Shown here: piece after piece, positions 1-8,667 of the stretch
Layout: each line of letters begins with the position of its first letter
Numbering within the stretch: position 1 is the first letter of the stretch
NCBI GenBank assembly: GCA_021733645.1
Contig: JAHREJ010000014.1
Coordinates: forward strand, 28,029 to 92,028
DNA from: Bacillus subtilis subsp. subtilis
GTDB taxonomy: Bacteria; Pseudomonadota; Gammaproteobacteria; Xanthomonadales; Xanthomonadaceae
Direction: 5' to 3'
DNA: 64,000 nucleotides
The notes under the pieces: generated by a model
What the model was told of the DNA's origin: nothing
What the model saw: only the letters and a program-made list of their open reading frames with translations
Database searches by the model: none
Translations under genes and position numbers: made by a program

Positions 1-2501
1 CGCGCGGATATCGCATCGCCGTCGTAGCGGCTCTGCATCAGCACCGCGTCCAGGTAGCCCCCGGCATTGCCGGCGCGGGTCCAGTAAAGGCCAACGTGTT
101 TGTCGTCCAGCCGGGTGCGGCCTACCGCCACGTTCTCCCAGCCGATCGCAAAGCCGCTGACGTTGCCCTGCGCACGGGTGCGGCCGACGAACACGCCGAA
201 CTGGTCGCGATGGCCATCACCGGCATCGGCGTACAGGTCCAGGCCGGCCTGGATGCCCTGGATATCCCCGTCGAAACCGGGCTGCGCATCGCCTTCCCAA
301 TGCTGCTCGTGGCTCTGCCCGACCAGCCGCGCCCACGCCGCGCGCAGCCCGCCCTGCCCGGCCAGCAGGCGCTGCTCGCCCTGGCGCTCGTGGAAGGTGC
401 CCAGGCTGGCCAGGCTGGCCTCGCGCAGCAGCGGCGGCACCACCGAATACAGGCCGGTCTCGAAGCGGTACAGCGCAATGATGTCGCCCTGCGCGGGGCG
501 CGCGCCCGGACTGGGCGGCACGGCCAATGGCCCCGGTACGGCGGTCACGCCGGTGGGTACCGGGGGCGGCGTATCGAGGCTGGGGGGCGCGACGTGGGCC
601 GGGTCGGCCGGCTCCGGCGGCGGTGCCGGCTCGGGCGCGACGGGGTTGGGATCGTCCGGCGGATTGACGTCCGGCGGCGGCGGTGGGGCGGGCGGCAGGA
701 CAGCCGGCGGCGTGCCGGTGCTTTCCGGCGGCGGTGGCGGCGACATGAGAATCCCACCCGGTGGCGGCGAGGGCGCAGGCGTCACGCTGGCCACCAGGGT
801 CGAACGCAGATACCAGTTTTCGCTGGTGCCGCCACTGACCCCGCCCTTGAACAGGAAGTACTCGTAGGCACCGGCCGCCACCGGGTTGTACAACGCGAAC
901 GCCGTTGGCGTAGTGGTGGCGCCGTTGACCGCCTGCACCACCAGGATGCCGTCGGCCACGGTGGACGCCCCGGTGCCGCCGGCATTGAGGATGCCCACCC
1001 CGGTGGTGCCGCTGGCACTGCCGCCGGAAATCACCAGTTTGTCCGAGCGCGCGCTGTCATCGCCCAGCACCGTGTTGAGGTACAACGCGCCCCCGTTGCC
1101 GACGTAATTGCCGACCACGGTGAACGTATCGCCCGGGCCGCCGCCATTGCTGAGGTCGATGCGGCCGGCATTGACCAGCGTGGCCCGCTGCCCGGCCAGG
1201 AAAGGCGCCACGCCGCCATTGCTGCCGCCACCGAATACGGCGCTGGTGGCGTCGATGTCCAGCCGGCCGGTGCCACTGCCGCTGTCGCCCAGCACCAACG
1301 TGCCATCGAAGGCCAGCTGGGTATCGTCGCGCAGGGTCACCTGCTCCCAGTTGCCCAGGCGCGCCACGCCGCTGGTCTTGACGTTGTCCATGCCGAGCAC
1401 GTCGTTGCCCAGGCCACCATCGATGCTGGGCAAGGCGCCCAGGTGGGCGGTGTTGAGATTGGTCAACTGCGCGATGTCGTCGCCTTCGCCGAAATCGATT
1501 GCCCCGTGCACCACACCGCCGCCGTTCCAGGTCAGGCGATCATTGCCGAAGCTCAAGCGGATCTCACCGCGCACCGTGCCGCCGGTGATGGTCACCGCAT
1601 CGTCACCGCCGCTCACGCTGATGTTGCCGCCGATGTAGCCATCGGACAGCACGATGGTGTCGCGTCCGAAACCGGTGACCAGGTTGCCGTCGATGGTGCC
1701 ACCGGACATCAGGAACGTATTGTCGTCCAGCTTCATGTTGACCCGGCCGATGCGGCCGCCGGTCATCTCGGCATGGTCGCCGTCATCGAACCCGCCGATG
1801 ATGCGTCCGCCGGTCATGCGGAAATGGTCCAGTGCATCGCCCTGCAGCAGCGCGCCGATGGTGCCGCCGGTCATCAGGAATGTGTCGATACCGGCGCCCT
1901 GCTGCACGGTGCCGGTGATGCTGCCGCCACTGATCTCCAGGCGGTCGGCACCATCGCCCTGGTCGACACTGTCGATCACGCCATCGCTGATGACCAGCGT
2001 GTCATCCCCGGCGCCCTGCAGCACGCCGCCCTGGATACTGCCACCGCGCATGTCCAGGCGGTCGTTGCCACTGCCGAAGACGATCCCGCCGGCACTGCCG
2101 CTGATCGTGCCGCGGTTGGTCACCCAGGTGGTCCCGTTGAGCTGCAGCGCACTCCCGGCGGTGGCAATGATGCTGCCGGCGTTGTTGATGACATGGCCAC
2201 TGCCGGCCTGCACGGTCACAGCGTTGCCGCCGGCAATGGCGAGCTGGGCGCCGGCCAGCACGGTGACGGTGACGTTGGAGGCGCCGGCGGCCGTGGTGAT
2301 CGACACCGTCTCCGGATTGGGCGCGGCGGGCGTGCAGGTGACCGTCTGGTCCTGTGCGGGCGCAGCGTTGTCGCAGCCGGCCCAGGCGGGCCCGATGCCC
2401 GCGATCAACACCGTGCCGAGCGCGCCACTACAGCCGCGCCGCATCCACAGGGAAATACGATCGGCCAGCACGGTGCGTGCCGGCGAAGCGAGCGTGCGCA
2501 T
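1..2501 (-). CDS. Autotransporter (type V secretion), 3' end cut by window edge
   Basis: Surface-exposed or secreted passenger protein with its own outer-membrane barrel. 833 codons are visible and the frame runs off the left edge. A signal peptide ends near Ala-Trp-Ala (residue ~41). Residues ~134-353 form about eleven 20-residue repeats of the type I-x-G-x4-G-x-G-x-D-x-h-x-h-x-G-G, as expected for rungs of a beta-helix passenger. A WYLRS element is followed by a Pro/Ala-rich linker (~570-660). GDIIALYRFETGLY and FHERQGEQ then open the barrel domain, and GLYWTRAGNAGGYLDAV lies near the edge. The ATG at 2501 follows AGGA with good spacing. Substrate or adhesion target is unknown. It lies downstream of the nag operon on the same strand, 148 bp beyond nagX, so co-expression with the nag genes is possible but unproven. 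Confidence 0.88.
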   Translation of the reverse strand, partial: MRTLASPARTVLADRISLWMRRGCSGALGTVLIAGIGPAWAGCDNAAPAQDQTVTCTPAAPNPETVSITTAAGASNVTVTVLAGAQLAIAGGNAVTVQAGSGHVINNAGSIIATAGSALQLNGTTWVTNRGTISGSAGGIVFGSGNDRLDMRGGSIQGGVLQGAGDDTLVISDGVIDSVDQGDGADRLEISGGSITGTVQQGAGIDTFLMTGGTIGALLQGDALDHFRMTGGRIIGGFDDGDHAEMTGGRIGRVNMKLDDNTFLMSGGTIDGNLVTGFGRDTIVLSDGYIGGNISVSGGDDAVTITGGTVRGEIRLSFGNDRLTWNGGGVVHGAIDFGEGDDIAQLTNLNTAHLGALPSIDGGLGNDVLGMDNVKTSGVARLGNWEQVTLRDDTQLAFDGTLVLGDSGSGTGRLDIDATSAVFGGGSNGGVAPFLAGQRATLVNAGRIDLSNGGGPGDTFTVVGNYVGNGGALYLNTVLGDDSARSDKLVISGGSASGTTGVGILNAGGTGASTVADGILVVQAVNGATTTPTAFALYNPVAAGAYEYFLFKGGVSGGTSENWYLRSTLVASVTPAPSPPPGGILMSPPPPPESTGTPPAVLPPAPPPPPDVNPPDDPNPVAPEPAPPPEPADPAHVAPPSLDTPPPVPTGVTAVPGPLAVPPSPGARPAQGDIIALYRFETGLYSVVPPLLREASLASLGTFHERQGEQRLLAGQGGLRAAWARLVGQSHEQHWEGDAQPGFDGDIQGIQAGLDLYADAGDGHRDQFGVFVGRTRAQGNVSGFAIGWENVAVGRTRLDDKHVGLYWTRAGNAGGYLDAVLMQSRYDGDAISA
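1441..2100 (-). repeat. Eleven 60-bp in-frame repeats in the autotransporter passenger
   Basis: The period is 60 bases (20 residues). Each unit ends in a Gly-Gly-x-[IV] turn and carries a central G-x-G-x-D/N-D/R. The units are divergent in sequence, so the array is old rather than a recent slippage product. Confidence 0.75.
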
Positions 2502-2649
2502 ACGCCATTCCTGTTCGACCTGAAAAATCCGGCAACGGCCCAGTACGATTACGCAGACCGGCCTCGGTACTTTTACTGCCCCACCGTGATGGGGGGGTAA
2601 AATGTGACGTAGGAAATGTCGTGATTGGCCCGAAATACGCTGGGCCGGC

Positions 2650-3717
2650 TTAAATCTTCAAATAGATGTGACGCCTGTCCAGCCCCCGCGCCACGCCCCA
2701 CCACAGCGCGACGAAGCCGGCCGCGCACAGTAGCGAGGCCAGCCGGGGGGCGTCGGGCAGCAGCGCCACGGCCTGCTGGAACACCCCTGCCCAGCCGCCG
2801 GTGGCCATCAGCAGCACGGCCATCACCGACGACCCGAGGTAGGCGGCAATCGCGTTGACCCCAAAACGGCGACCCACCGCAGGCAGCCCGGCACGGTCGA
2901 CCAGCAGATGGGCCAGCAGCAATGCCAGCACCGACCAGCCACCGGCCCACAGCACGAAGCTGGGCGTCCACAACTGCTTGTTGAACGGCAGCAGCGGGGC
3001 GACCAGCGCCCCGGCGAGCAGGCAGCCCAGCGCCAGCCCGGCCAGTGCGCGCAAGCGGCCAGCACGCAGCCAGCCGCCGGCGATCAGGCCCAGCAGCGTG
3101 GTGGCGATGGCGCCGGCGCTGCTGAGCAGGCCTTCGGGATCATGTCCCAACCCGGTCAGCGGGTCGTATTTGTACAGCAGAGGCGCAAACAGCGCGGTAT
3201 CGAGCTGGCTGGCCGGGTTGTGCCACGGCGCCAGCGAAGTGGCGCACAGCAGGATCACGGCATAACCGGCCAATCCCCCAAGCAGGACGATCCACTGCGT
3301 GCGTGCACGCGTGTAAATGGCCAGCAGCCCCACCACGGCCACGCACAGGGCGATCCGCTGCAGCACGCCCCACAGCCGGTACGCCGGCAGGTCCAGCAGC
3401 CACCACGCCAGCAGGTGCAGCAACGCGCCGGCCAACGCGATGCGCAGTGCGCGCTGCAGCAGGCCGGCCCGCAGTGGCGGGCGCCGCAGCGGGTCATCCG
3501 CGCGCGGCACCAGGCTGAAGGCCATCGACACGCCGGCAATGAACAGGAACAGCGGGAAAATCAGGTCGGTGGGCGTGAACCCGTGCCAGTCCGCGTGCAG
3601 CAGCGGCGCATACACGTGGCCCCAATCGCCCGGGTTGTTCACCAGCAGCATCGCCGCCACGGTCAGCCCGCGCAGCGCATCGATGGAGCCCATGCGCGGC
3701 GATGCGGTGGCGCTCAT
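2650..3717 (-). CDS. nagX: NagX-like membrane acyltransferase (DUF5009/HGSNAT family)
   Basis: Polytopic inner-membrane protein of 355 residues. It starts with the family signature IDALRGLTVAAMLLVNNPGD (residues 12-31), shared with heparan-alpha-glucosaminide N-acetyltransferase and with the NagX proteins of bacterial GlcNAc regulons. About ten hydrophobic segments follow. Its biochemical role in bacteria is not settled; a part in transferring acetyl groups to amino sugars is inferred from the family. The ATG overlaps the nagA stop by 4 bases, so the two are translationally coupled and it is the last gene of the nagP-nagR-nagB-nagA-nagX run. Its TAA stop is at 2650-2652. Confidence 0.82.
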   Translation of the reverse strand: MSATASPRMGSIDALRGLTVAAMLLVNNPGDWGHVYAPLLHADWHGFTPTDLIFPLFLFIAGVSMAFSLVPRADDPLRRPPLRAGLLQRALRIALAGALLHLLAWWLLDLPAYRLWGVLQRIALCVAVVGLLAIYTRARTQWIVLLGGLAGYAVILLCATSLAPWHNPASQLDTALFAPLLYKYDPLTGLGHDPEGLLSSAGAIATTLLGLIAGGWLRAGRLRALAGLALGCLLAGALVAPLLPFNKQLWTPSFVLWAGGWSVLALLLAHLLVDRAGLPAVGRRFGVNAIAAYLGSSVMAVLLMATGGWAGVFQQAVALLPDAPRLASLLCAAGFVALWWGVARGLDRRHIYLKI

Positions 3718-4862
3718 GCGTCCTGGCGCTCGCCGGCAATCCAGGTGGCGCGTACCTGCAGCGCGTCGTCGAGCAGTACCAGGTCGGCCTGGTAGCCTTC
3801 GGCGATCTCGCCCAGGCGATCATCCAGGTTGAGGAACTGCGCCGGATAGCGCGACGCCATCCGCGCCGCTTCGTCCAGCGGCAGGCCCAGCAGCTGCACC
3901 GTATTGCGCACCGCGGTGGCCATGTCCAGCGCCGAGCCGGCCAACGAGCCGGCCGCGTTGCGCACCACCCCGTCCACCGCGGTGATGACCTCGCCATACA
4001 GTTCATAGCGGGGCGAGTCGGCACCCACTGGCGGCATCGCATCGGTGACCAACATCACCTTGCCGCGCGGCTTGGCCGCCAGCGCCACGCGCAGGCTGGC
4101 CGGATGCACATGCACGCCGTCGGCGATGACGCCAATCCAGCTGTCGCGGTCTTCCAACGCCGCCCCCACCGCCCCCGGCTCGCGCCCGGTCAGCGGTGAC
4201 ATCGCGTTGTACAGGTGGGTGAACCCACGGATGCCCGCATCCAGGCCGGCGCGTGCTTCTTCATAGGTGGCCGCAGTGTGGCCGGCGGCGACGATCACGC
4301 CGCGCTCGACCAGCGCGCGGATGCTTTCCAGCGGCACCCGCTCCGGGGCCAGGGTGAGCAGGGTGACGCCGTTGTCGAGCGAGGCGGCCATCGCGATCTC
4401 GTCGGCATCGGGCACGCGGAACTTGTTGGCGTCGTGGGTGCCTTTGCGCGCCGGCGCGATGTAGGGGCCTTCCAGATGGATGCCCAGCACACCCGGCACG
4501 CCCTGCTCGATCGCCGCGCGGGTGGCGGCGATGGCCGCGCGCATCACGGCCACGTCGTCGCTGATCAACGTGGGCAGCAGCCCGGTGGTGCCGAAGCGAC
4601 GGTGCGCGGCAGCCAGCGTCCGCAGGCTGTCCACGTCGGGCGTGTTGTTGAACAGCACGCCGCCGCCGCCGTTGACCTGCGCATCGATGAAGCCGGGCAA
4701 CAACCAGCCGCCGCCCAGGTCCACCTGCTCGTCGGCACTGCCCAGCTGCGGGGCCGCATCGGACAGCAGCGCGGTGATCACGCCGTCTTCGATCACCACC
4801 GCCAGGTCATCGCGGAATTCGTCGCCGGCCAGGATCCGGGCGTTGCGCAGGACGGTTTTCAT
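3714..4862 (-). CDS. nagA: N-acetylglucosamine-6-phosphate deacetylase NagA
   Basis: Cytoplasmic amidohydrolase that converts GlcNAc-6-P to glucosamine-6-P and acetate. It has 382 residues, as usual for the family. GIHLEGPYI places Glu131 where the metal ligand sits in E. coli NagA. His195 (AAGHTAATYEEA) and His216 (FTHLYNAMSP) are the other ligands, and Asp274 (LVTDAMPP) is the catalytic acid/base. The start at MKTVLRNARI is chosen because its ATG overlaps the upstream nagB stop (TGATG). A longer upstream open frame exists but only reads through nagB. Sits between nagB and nagX in one operon. Confidence 0.95.
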   Translation of the reverse strand: MKTVLRNARILAGDEFRDDLAVVIEDGVITALLSDAAPQLGSADEQVDLGGGWLLPGFIDAQVNGGGGVLFNNTPDVDSLRTLAAAHRRFGTTGLLPTLISDDVAVMRAAIAATRAAIEQGVPGVLGIHLEGPYIAPARKGTHDANKFRVPDADEIAMAASLDNGVTLLTLAPERVPLESIRALVERGVIVAAGHTAATYEEARAGLDAGIRGFTHLYNAMSPLTGREPGAVGAALEDRDSWIGVIADGVHVHPASLRVALAAKPRGKVMLVTDAMPPVGADSPRYELYGEVITAVDGVVRNAAGSLAGSALDMATAVRNTVQLLGLPLDEAARMASRYPAQFLNLDDRLGEIAEGYQADLVLLDDALQVRATWIAGERQDA

Positions 4863-5890
4863 CAGACGGTTTCCGTCACCTTGTTCAGGTGCGGCGGCAG
4901 GTCGGGGTTGTGCCCGCGGCGCAGCGCCAGCGCGTTGATGGCGCGGTAGAAGGCCTGCACGGTGAGCAGCGGCGCACACGCCGGGTGCGGCGCCACCGGC
5001 AGCGGCAGGTCGCCATCGACATCGCCCAGCCACACCTGCGCATCGCGCGCGGCAAACTCCTGCAGCACCGCGCGCGTGCCGGCGCCGGTTTCATCGGGTT
5101 GGGCGAAGGCCAGCACCGGGAAGCCCGGGCCGACCAGCGCCATCGGGCCGTGCTTCACTTCGGCCGAGCTGTACGCCTCGGCGTGCAGGCCACAGGTTTC
5201 CTTGAACTTGAGCGCCGCTTCCTGCGCCGCGCCCAGGCCCAGCCCACGGCCCAGCACGAACAGGTTGTGGGCCGGCACCAGGCCATCGGTGAGCGATGAC
5301 CAGTCGCTGTTCCAGGCGTTGCGCATCGCATCGGGCAGCGTGCGCAGCGCGGCGATCAACGCCGCATCCTGGCTCCAGTACGCCACCAGCTGCAGGATCG
5401 CCGACAGCGAGGCCAGATAGCTCTTGGTGGCGGCCACGCTGCGCTCGGCGCCGGCACCGAGCGGGATCACCGTGTCGGCCAGTTGCGCCAACGGCGAGTC
5501 CTCCACGTTGACCAGTGCCACCACGCGGGCACCCGCCGCACGCGCGGCCTCGGCGTTGCGCAGCAGGTCCGGGCTCTTGCCTGACTGGGAAATCACGATG
5601 TAGAGCGCGCCGCGCAGTTTCAGCGGCGCTTCGTAGACCGACCCCACCGACGGCGAGGCCGAGGCGGTCACCAGGCCCAGCTTGGTTTCCAGCAGGTACT
5701 TGGCGTAGGTGGCGGCATGGTCCGAGCTACCTCGCGCGCAGGTCACCACGAACGGCGGCGGCGCGGCGCGCAGGCTGGCCGCAAGGGTTTCCACCGCGGC
5801 CTGGTTGCGCGCGAACTGCGCGGCAATCACATCGGCCGCTTCGGCGGCTTCGCGGTACATCAGGGTGTCGTGGGGGGCAGGCAGGGACAT
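4862..5890 (-). CDS. nagB-II: SIS-domain glucosamine-6-phosphate deaminase (NagB-II type)
   Basis: Converts glucosamine-6-P to fructose-6-P and ammonia, linking GlcNAc use to glycolysis. 342 residues with two SIS domains. CARGSSDHAATYAKYLLE (~51-68) and SQSGKSPDLL (101-110) are sugar-phosphate-binding loops, and the second domain carries LGRGLGLGAAQEAALKFKE. It lacks the glutaminase domain of GlmS and is unrelated in sequence to classical NagB. This is the alternative NagB-II form found in Shewanella and Xanthomonas nag regulons. It ends on a TGATG overlap with nagA and begins 6 bases after nagR. Confidence 0.92.
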   Translation of the reverse strand: MSLPAPHDTLMYREAAEAADVIAAQFARNQAAVETLAASLRAAPPPFVVTCARGSSDHAATYAKYLLETKLGLVTASASPSVGSVYEAPLKLRGALYIVISQSGKSPDLLRNAEAARAAGARVVALVNVEDSPLAQLADTVIPLGAGAERSVAATKSYLASLSAILQLVAYWSQDAALIAALRTLPDAMRNAWNSDWSSLTDGLVPAHNLFVLGRGLGLGAAQEAALKFKETCGLHAEAYSSAEVKHGPMALVGPGFPVLAFAQPDETGAGTRAVLQEFAARDAQVWLGDVDGDLPLPVAPHPACAPLLTVQAFYRAINALALRRGHNPDLPPHLNKVTETV

Positions 5891-5896
5891 GGGAAC

Positions 5897-6964
5897 TCAG
5901 GTGGTTTCAGGAGAAGGAGGGCGTGGGACCTGCGGGCGCATCGGCGCGGTGGAACCGCGCACGACCAGCTGCGGCACGAAGCCCTGGTTCTGCAGCTGCA
6001 GGGGTGCATCGTCGTAGGCATCGCTGCGCAGCTGCGCGATCAACAGCCGCGCGGCGTGCCGGGCGATGTCTTCGGTGGCCTGCTTGGCGGTGGTCAGCGG
6101 CGGCCAGGACTGGCGCGAGAACGGGCTGTCCTCGAAGCCGGCGATGGACAGGTCGTAAGGCACGTTCATGCCGGCCGACTTGGCCGCCGCCAGCACGCCG
6201 GCGGCGATTTCATCGTTGGAACCGAAGATGGCGGTGGGCGGTTCGCGCAGCGCCAGCAGGCGCCGGGCGCCACGGAAGCCATCGTCGAAGGTGTAATCGC
6301 CCTGCACCACCAGGTGCTTGTCGATGCTCATGCCGTAGTCGCGCAGCGCAGCCTCATAACCGGCGTAGCGCTCACCGCTGGAGCGGTGCGAGGTGCCGCC
6401 CCACAGGAAGCCGATGCGCTGGTGGCCCAGCTGGATCAGGTGCTCGGTGATCTCGTAGGCGGCCTCGCGGTCGTCCACGAACACGCACGCCCCATCCTGC
6501 GGGTCGGCGGTGGCGGCGATGATGCGCACCAGCTTGATGCCACGCGCGGTCAATGCGGCCACCAGGTCGGCGCGCTCGGACATCGGCGCGGTGAGCACCA
6601 GCCCGGCCAGGCGCGACCGCTGCACCCAGTCGGCCAGTTCCTCGGCCAGCATCGGGCTGCTCGAATCGCAGGGATGGATCTGCAGCCCGAAGCCGGTTTC
6701 GCGGCAGGCGGCCAACACGCCGTTCTGCACGCCGATGATGTGGTACGGATTGGGGTTGTCGTACACCAGCCCGACCACCAGGGTGGTGCCGGTGCGCAGG
6801 TTGCGCGCGGCCGGATCGGGCTCGTAATCCAGCTCGGCGATCGCGCGCAGCACGCGCGCGCGGGTGGCCTGCATCACCGAGGGTTCGTTGTTGATGACGC
6901 GCGATACCGTCTTCAGCGACACCTTGGCCCGTTCAGCCACATCCTTGATGGTCGCTCTGCGCAT
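5897..6964 (-). CDS. nagR: LacI-family repressor of the nag locus (NagR/NagQ-like)
   Basis: 355-residue transcription factor. The N-terminal helix-turn-helix and hinge (ATIKDVAERAKVSLKTVSRV) is followed by a periplasmic-binding-protein-like ligand domain to the C-terminus. The start at MRRATIKDV is preferred over a codon 33 bases upstream because AGGAAAAGAGC precedes it and LacI proteins begin directly with the HTH. Encoded between nagP and nagB, so it is autoregulated if the operators at 8353-8366 control nagP. The effector is probably a GlcNAc-derived sugar phosphate (inferred from context). Confidence 0.9.
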   Translation of the reverse strand: MRRATIKDVAERAKVSLKTVSRVINNEPSVMQATRARVLRAIAELDYEPDPAARNLRTGTTLVVGLVYDNPNPYHIIGVQNGVLAACRETGFGLQIHPCDSSSPMLAEELADWVQRSRLAGLVLTAPMSERADLVAALTARGIKLVRIIAATADPQDGACVFVDDREAAYEITEHLIQLGHQRIGFLWGGTSHRSSGERYAGYEAALRDYGMSIDKHLVVQGDYTFDDGFRGARRLLALREPPTAIFGSNDEIAAGVLAAAKSAGMNVPYDLSIAGFEDSPFSRQSWPPLTTAKQATEDIARHAARLLIAQLRSDAYDDAPLQLQNQGFVPQLVVRGSTAPMRPQVPRPPSPETT

Positions 6965-7006
6965 GCTCTTTTCCTGCCGGTCCGGTTGGACGTCCATGAT
7001 CGCCGA

Positions 7007-8299
7007 TCACTGACCGTCGCGGGGCAGGCCGGCCCGGTAGCCGCGCACCGAGTAATACAGGATGTAGAGGTAGCAAGGCACCATCAGCCCGGCGAATACC
7101 CACTGGAAGTCGAGGTGCTGCTTGAGCACCGCAAACGCCTGCGGAATGATCGCGCCGCCGGCGATGGCCATCACCAGCAGCGCCGACCCGGTTTCGGTGA
7201 ACCGGCCCAGGCCGCGGATTGCCAGGGGGAAGATCGCCGGCCACATCATCGCGTTGGCAAAGCCCAGCGCGGCCACGAAGCCCACCGACACATAGCCGTG
7301 GGTGAGCAGCGCGCCGATGCAGAACACCACGCCCAGGCTGGCCGACAGGCTCAGGTAGCGCGACTGCGACACCACATGCGGAATCAATGCCAGGCCAGCC
7401 AGGTAGCCCACCAGCATCGCGCCCAGGGTGATCGAGGTGAACATCTTGGTCTGGTCCAGCGGCAGGTCGAAGCCGTGCCCGTAAGTGCCGATCGCATCGC
7501 CGGCCATCACTTCCACGCCCACGTAGACAAACAGGCACAGCACGCCCAGCCACAGGTGCGGGAACTGGAAGATGCTGGTGCGCTCGGCGGTACCCGGCGC
7601 GCGCGCCGGGGTGGCGTTGGCTTCGGCGGTCTTCAGCTCGGGCAGCGGCGAGAACAGCACGCCTACGGCCAGCACCACCAGCAGCCCGGCCATGGCCATG
7701 TACGGCATCTGGATCTTGGCGGCGAAGGTATTGAGCAGATCGGCCTTGGTGGCTGCATCGGCCACCTTCACCTGCGCATCCAGGTCGCCGATGCCGTGCA
7801 GCACCAGCGTGCCGATCAGCACCGGGGCCAGCATGCCGGCGATCTTGTTGCAGATGCCCATCAGCGCGATACGCCGCGCCGCGGTCTCGATCGGGCCGAG
7901 GATGCTGATGTACGGATTGACCGCGGTCTGCAGCAACGCCAGGCCGCTGCCGATGATGAACAGGCCGCTGAGCGCGCCCGGGTACCAGCGTTGCTGGGCG
8001 AAGTGGGCAAACACCACCGCACCGGCGGCCATCACCAGCAGGCTCAGGCTCAAGCCCTTCTTCATGCCGGTGCGCTTGAGGATCCACGAGGCCGGCAGCG
8101 CCAGGAAAAAGTAGGACAGGTAGAACACCATCAGCACCAGGAAGGCGCCGACCTCGTCCAGCTCGAAGGCCAGTTTGACGAAGGTGATCAGGGGCCCGTT
8201 GAGCCAGGTGAAGAACCCGATCAGGAAGAACAGCACGCCGATGATCAGGATCGAGGTGAGCACGCTCGAACGCGCGGAAGCAGCAGGCACGGCAGACAT
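7007..8299 (-). CDS. nagP: NagP-type MFS sugar permease
   Basis: Inner-membrane proton-coupled transporter of 430 residues and about twelve membrane segments, related to the glucose/galactose transporter GluP. Sequence marks are VLFFLIGFFTWLNGPLITFV in TM1, the ALLQTAVNPYISILGP motif and GICNKIAG. In nag regulons this family imports GlcNAc. The start MSAVPAASARSS is preceded by GGAGC at ~8 bases; an extension upstream would run through the promoter and operator. It is the first gene of the operon, with a 42-bp gap to nagR. Confidence 0.92.
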   Translation of the reverse strand: MSAVPAASARSSVLTSILIIGVLFFLIGFFTWLNGPLITFVKLAFELDEVGAFLVLMVFYLSYFFLALPASWILKRTGMKKGLSLSLLVMAAGAVVFAHFAQQRWYPGALSGLFIIGSGLALLQTAVNPYISILGPIETAARRIALMGICNKIAGMLAPVLIGTLVLHGIGDLDAQVKVADAATKADLLNTFAAKIQMPYMAMAGLLVVLAVGVLFSPLPELKTAEANATPARAPGTAERTSIFQFPHLWLGVLCLFVYVGVEVMAGDAIGTYGHGFDLPLDQTKMFTSITLGAMLVGYLAGLALIPHVVSQSRYLSLSASLGVVFCIGALLTHGYVSVGFVAALGFANAMMWPAIFPLAIRGLGRFTETGSALLVMAIAGGAIIPQAFAVLKQHLDFQWVFAGLMVPCYLYILYYSVRGYRAGLPRDGQ

Positions 8300-8352
8300 C
8301 AAGAAAGCTCCTGCATCGGCGGGCCGCGATGGCGTGCCGGAAGAGTGGCTGG

Positions 8353-8366
8353 GAACAACGTTGTCA
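8353..8366. promoter_or_regulatory. LacI-type operator at nagP promoter
   Basis: A core CAACGTTG palindrome within GAACAACGTTGTCA. It matches the box upstream of the kinase gene (TGACATCGTTGTCA) in overall layout. It lies 54 bases from the nagP start, just downstream of a promoter read on the minus strand: TTGACA at 8398-8393, 18-base spacer, AATAAA at 8374-8369. A repressor bound here would block initiation. Confidence 0.65.
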
Positions 8367-8368
8367 CA

Positions 8369-8398
8369 TTTATTCGTCGCAGCCGCCGGGTTTGTCAA
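8369..8398 (-). promoter_or_regulatory. Predicted sigma-70 promoter of nagP-nagR-nagB-nagA-nagX
   Basis: A perfect -35 TTGACA (8398-8393) and a weaker -10 AATAAA (8374-8369) separated by 18 bases. The operator-like palindrome follows immediately. Confidence 0.5.
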
Positions 8399-8526
8399 CA
8401 ACCGGTTTGCACCGGGCGGCCCCCCAGCGTCGTGCTGCACCTGCGCAGATCGCATGCCCCGCCACGCCTGGCGGTCCACGGGCCACCGGTTTCAGGCAGT
8501 TTGCAAAAACATGACGGGCATTGGAT

Positions 8527-8538
8527 GAAAACGTTTTC
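8527..8538. promoter_or_regulatory. Perfect 12-bp palindrome GAAAACGTTTTC
   Basis: Central CG flanked by A/T runs is the layout of many LacI/PurR/CcpA-family operators, but the arms differ from the two TGACA-type boxes in the same intergenic region. It could be a second regulator's site. Confidence 0.4.
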
Positions 8539-8587
8539 TGATGACAGCGCCCGCTGCGGCGCAACATCGAAAGTCGACGGTTATCGT

Positions 8588-8601
8588 TGACATCGTTGTC
8601 A
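8588..8601. promoter_or_regulatory. LacI-type operator upstream of the kinase gene
   Basis: TGACATCGTTGTCA, palindromic at six of seven pairs, 66 bases before the GTG start of the kinase gene. A TTGACA hexamer (8587-8592) overlaps it, so a bound repressor would cover the -35 element. Together with the box at 8353 it makes one regulator likely for both divergent arms. Confidence 0.65.
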
Positions 8602-8667
8602 GAACGATTACAGACTCCGCCTCAATCGCCGGGTTGGACCGGTCCTGCACAATCCAAGGGAGCCCGT

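Noticed and set aside
1441..2100. CRISPR-like array because of the regular 60-base spacing
   Set aside because: Repeats are degenerate, contiguous and in frame, with no unique spacers or cas genes; they encode a solenoid protein.
96..2600. An 834-codon plus-strand frame opposite the autotransporter
   Set aside because: Same pattern: low-complexity Gly/Ala/Arg sequence complementary to a gene with signal peptide, repeats and barrel.
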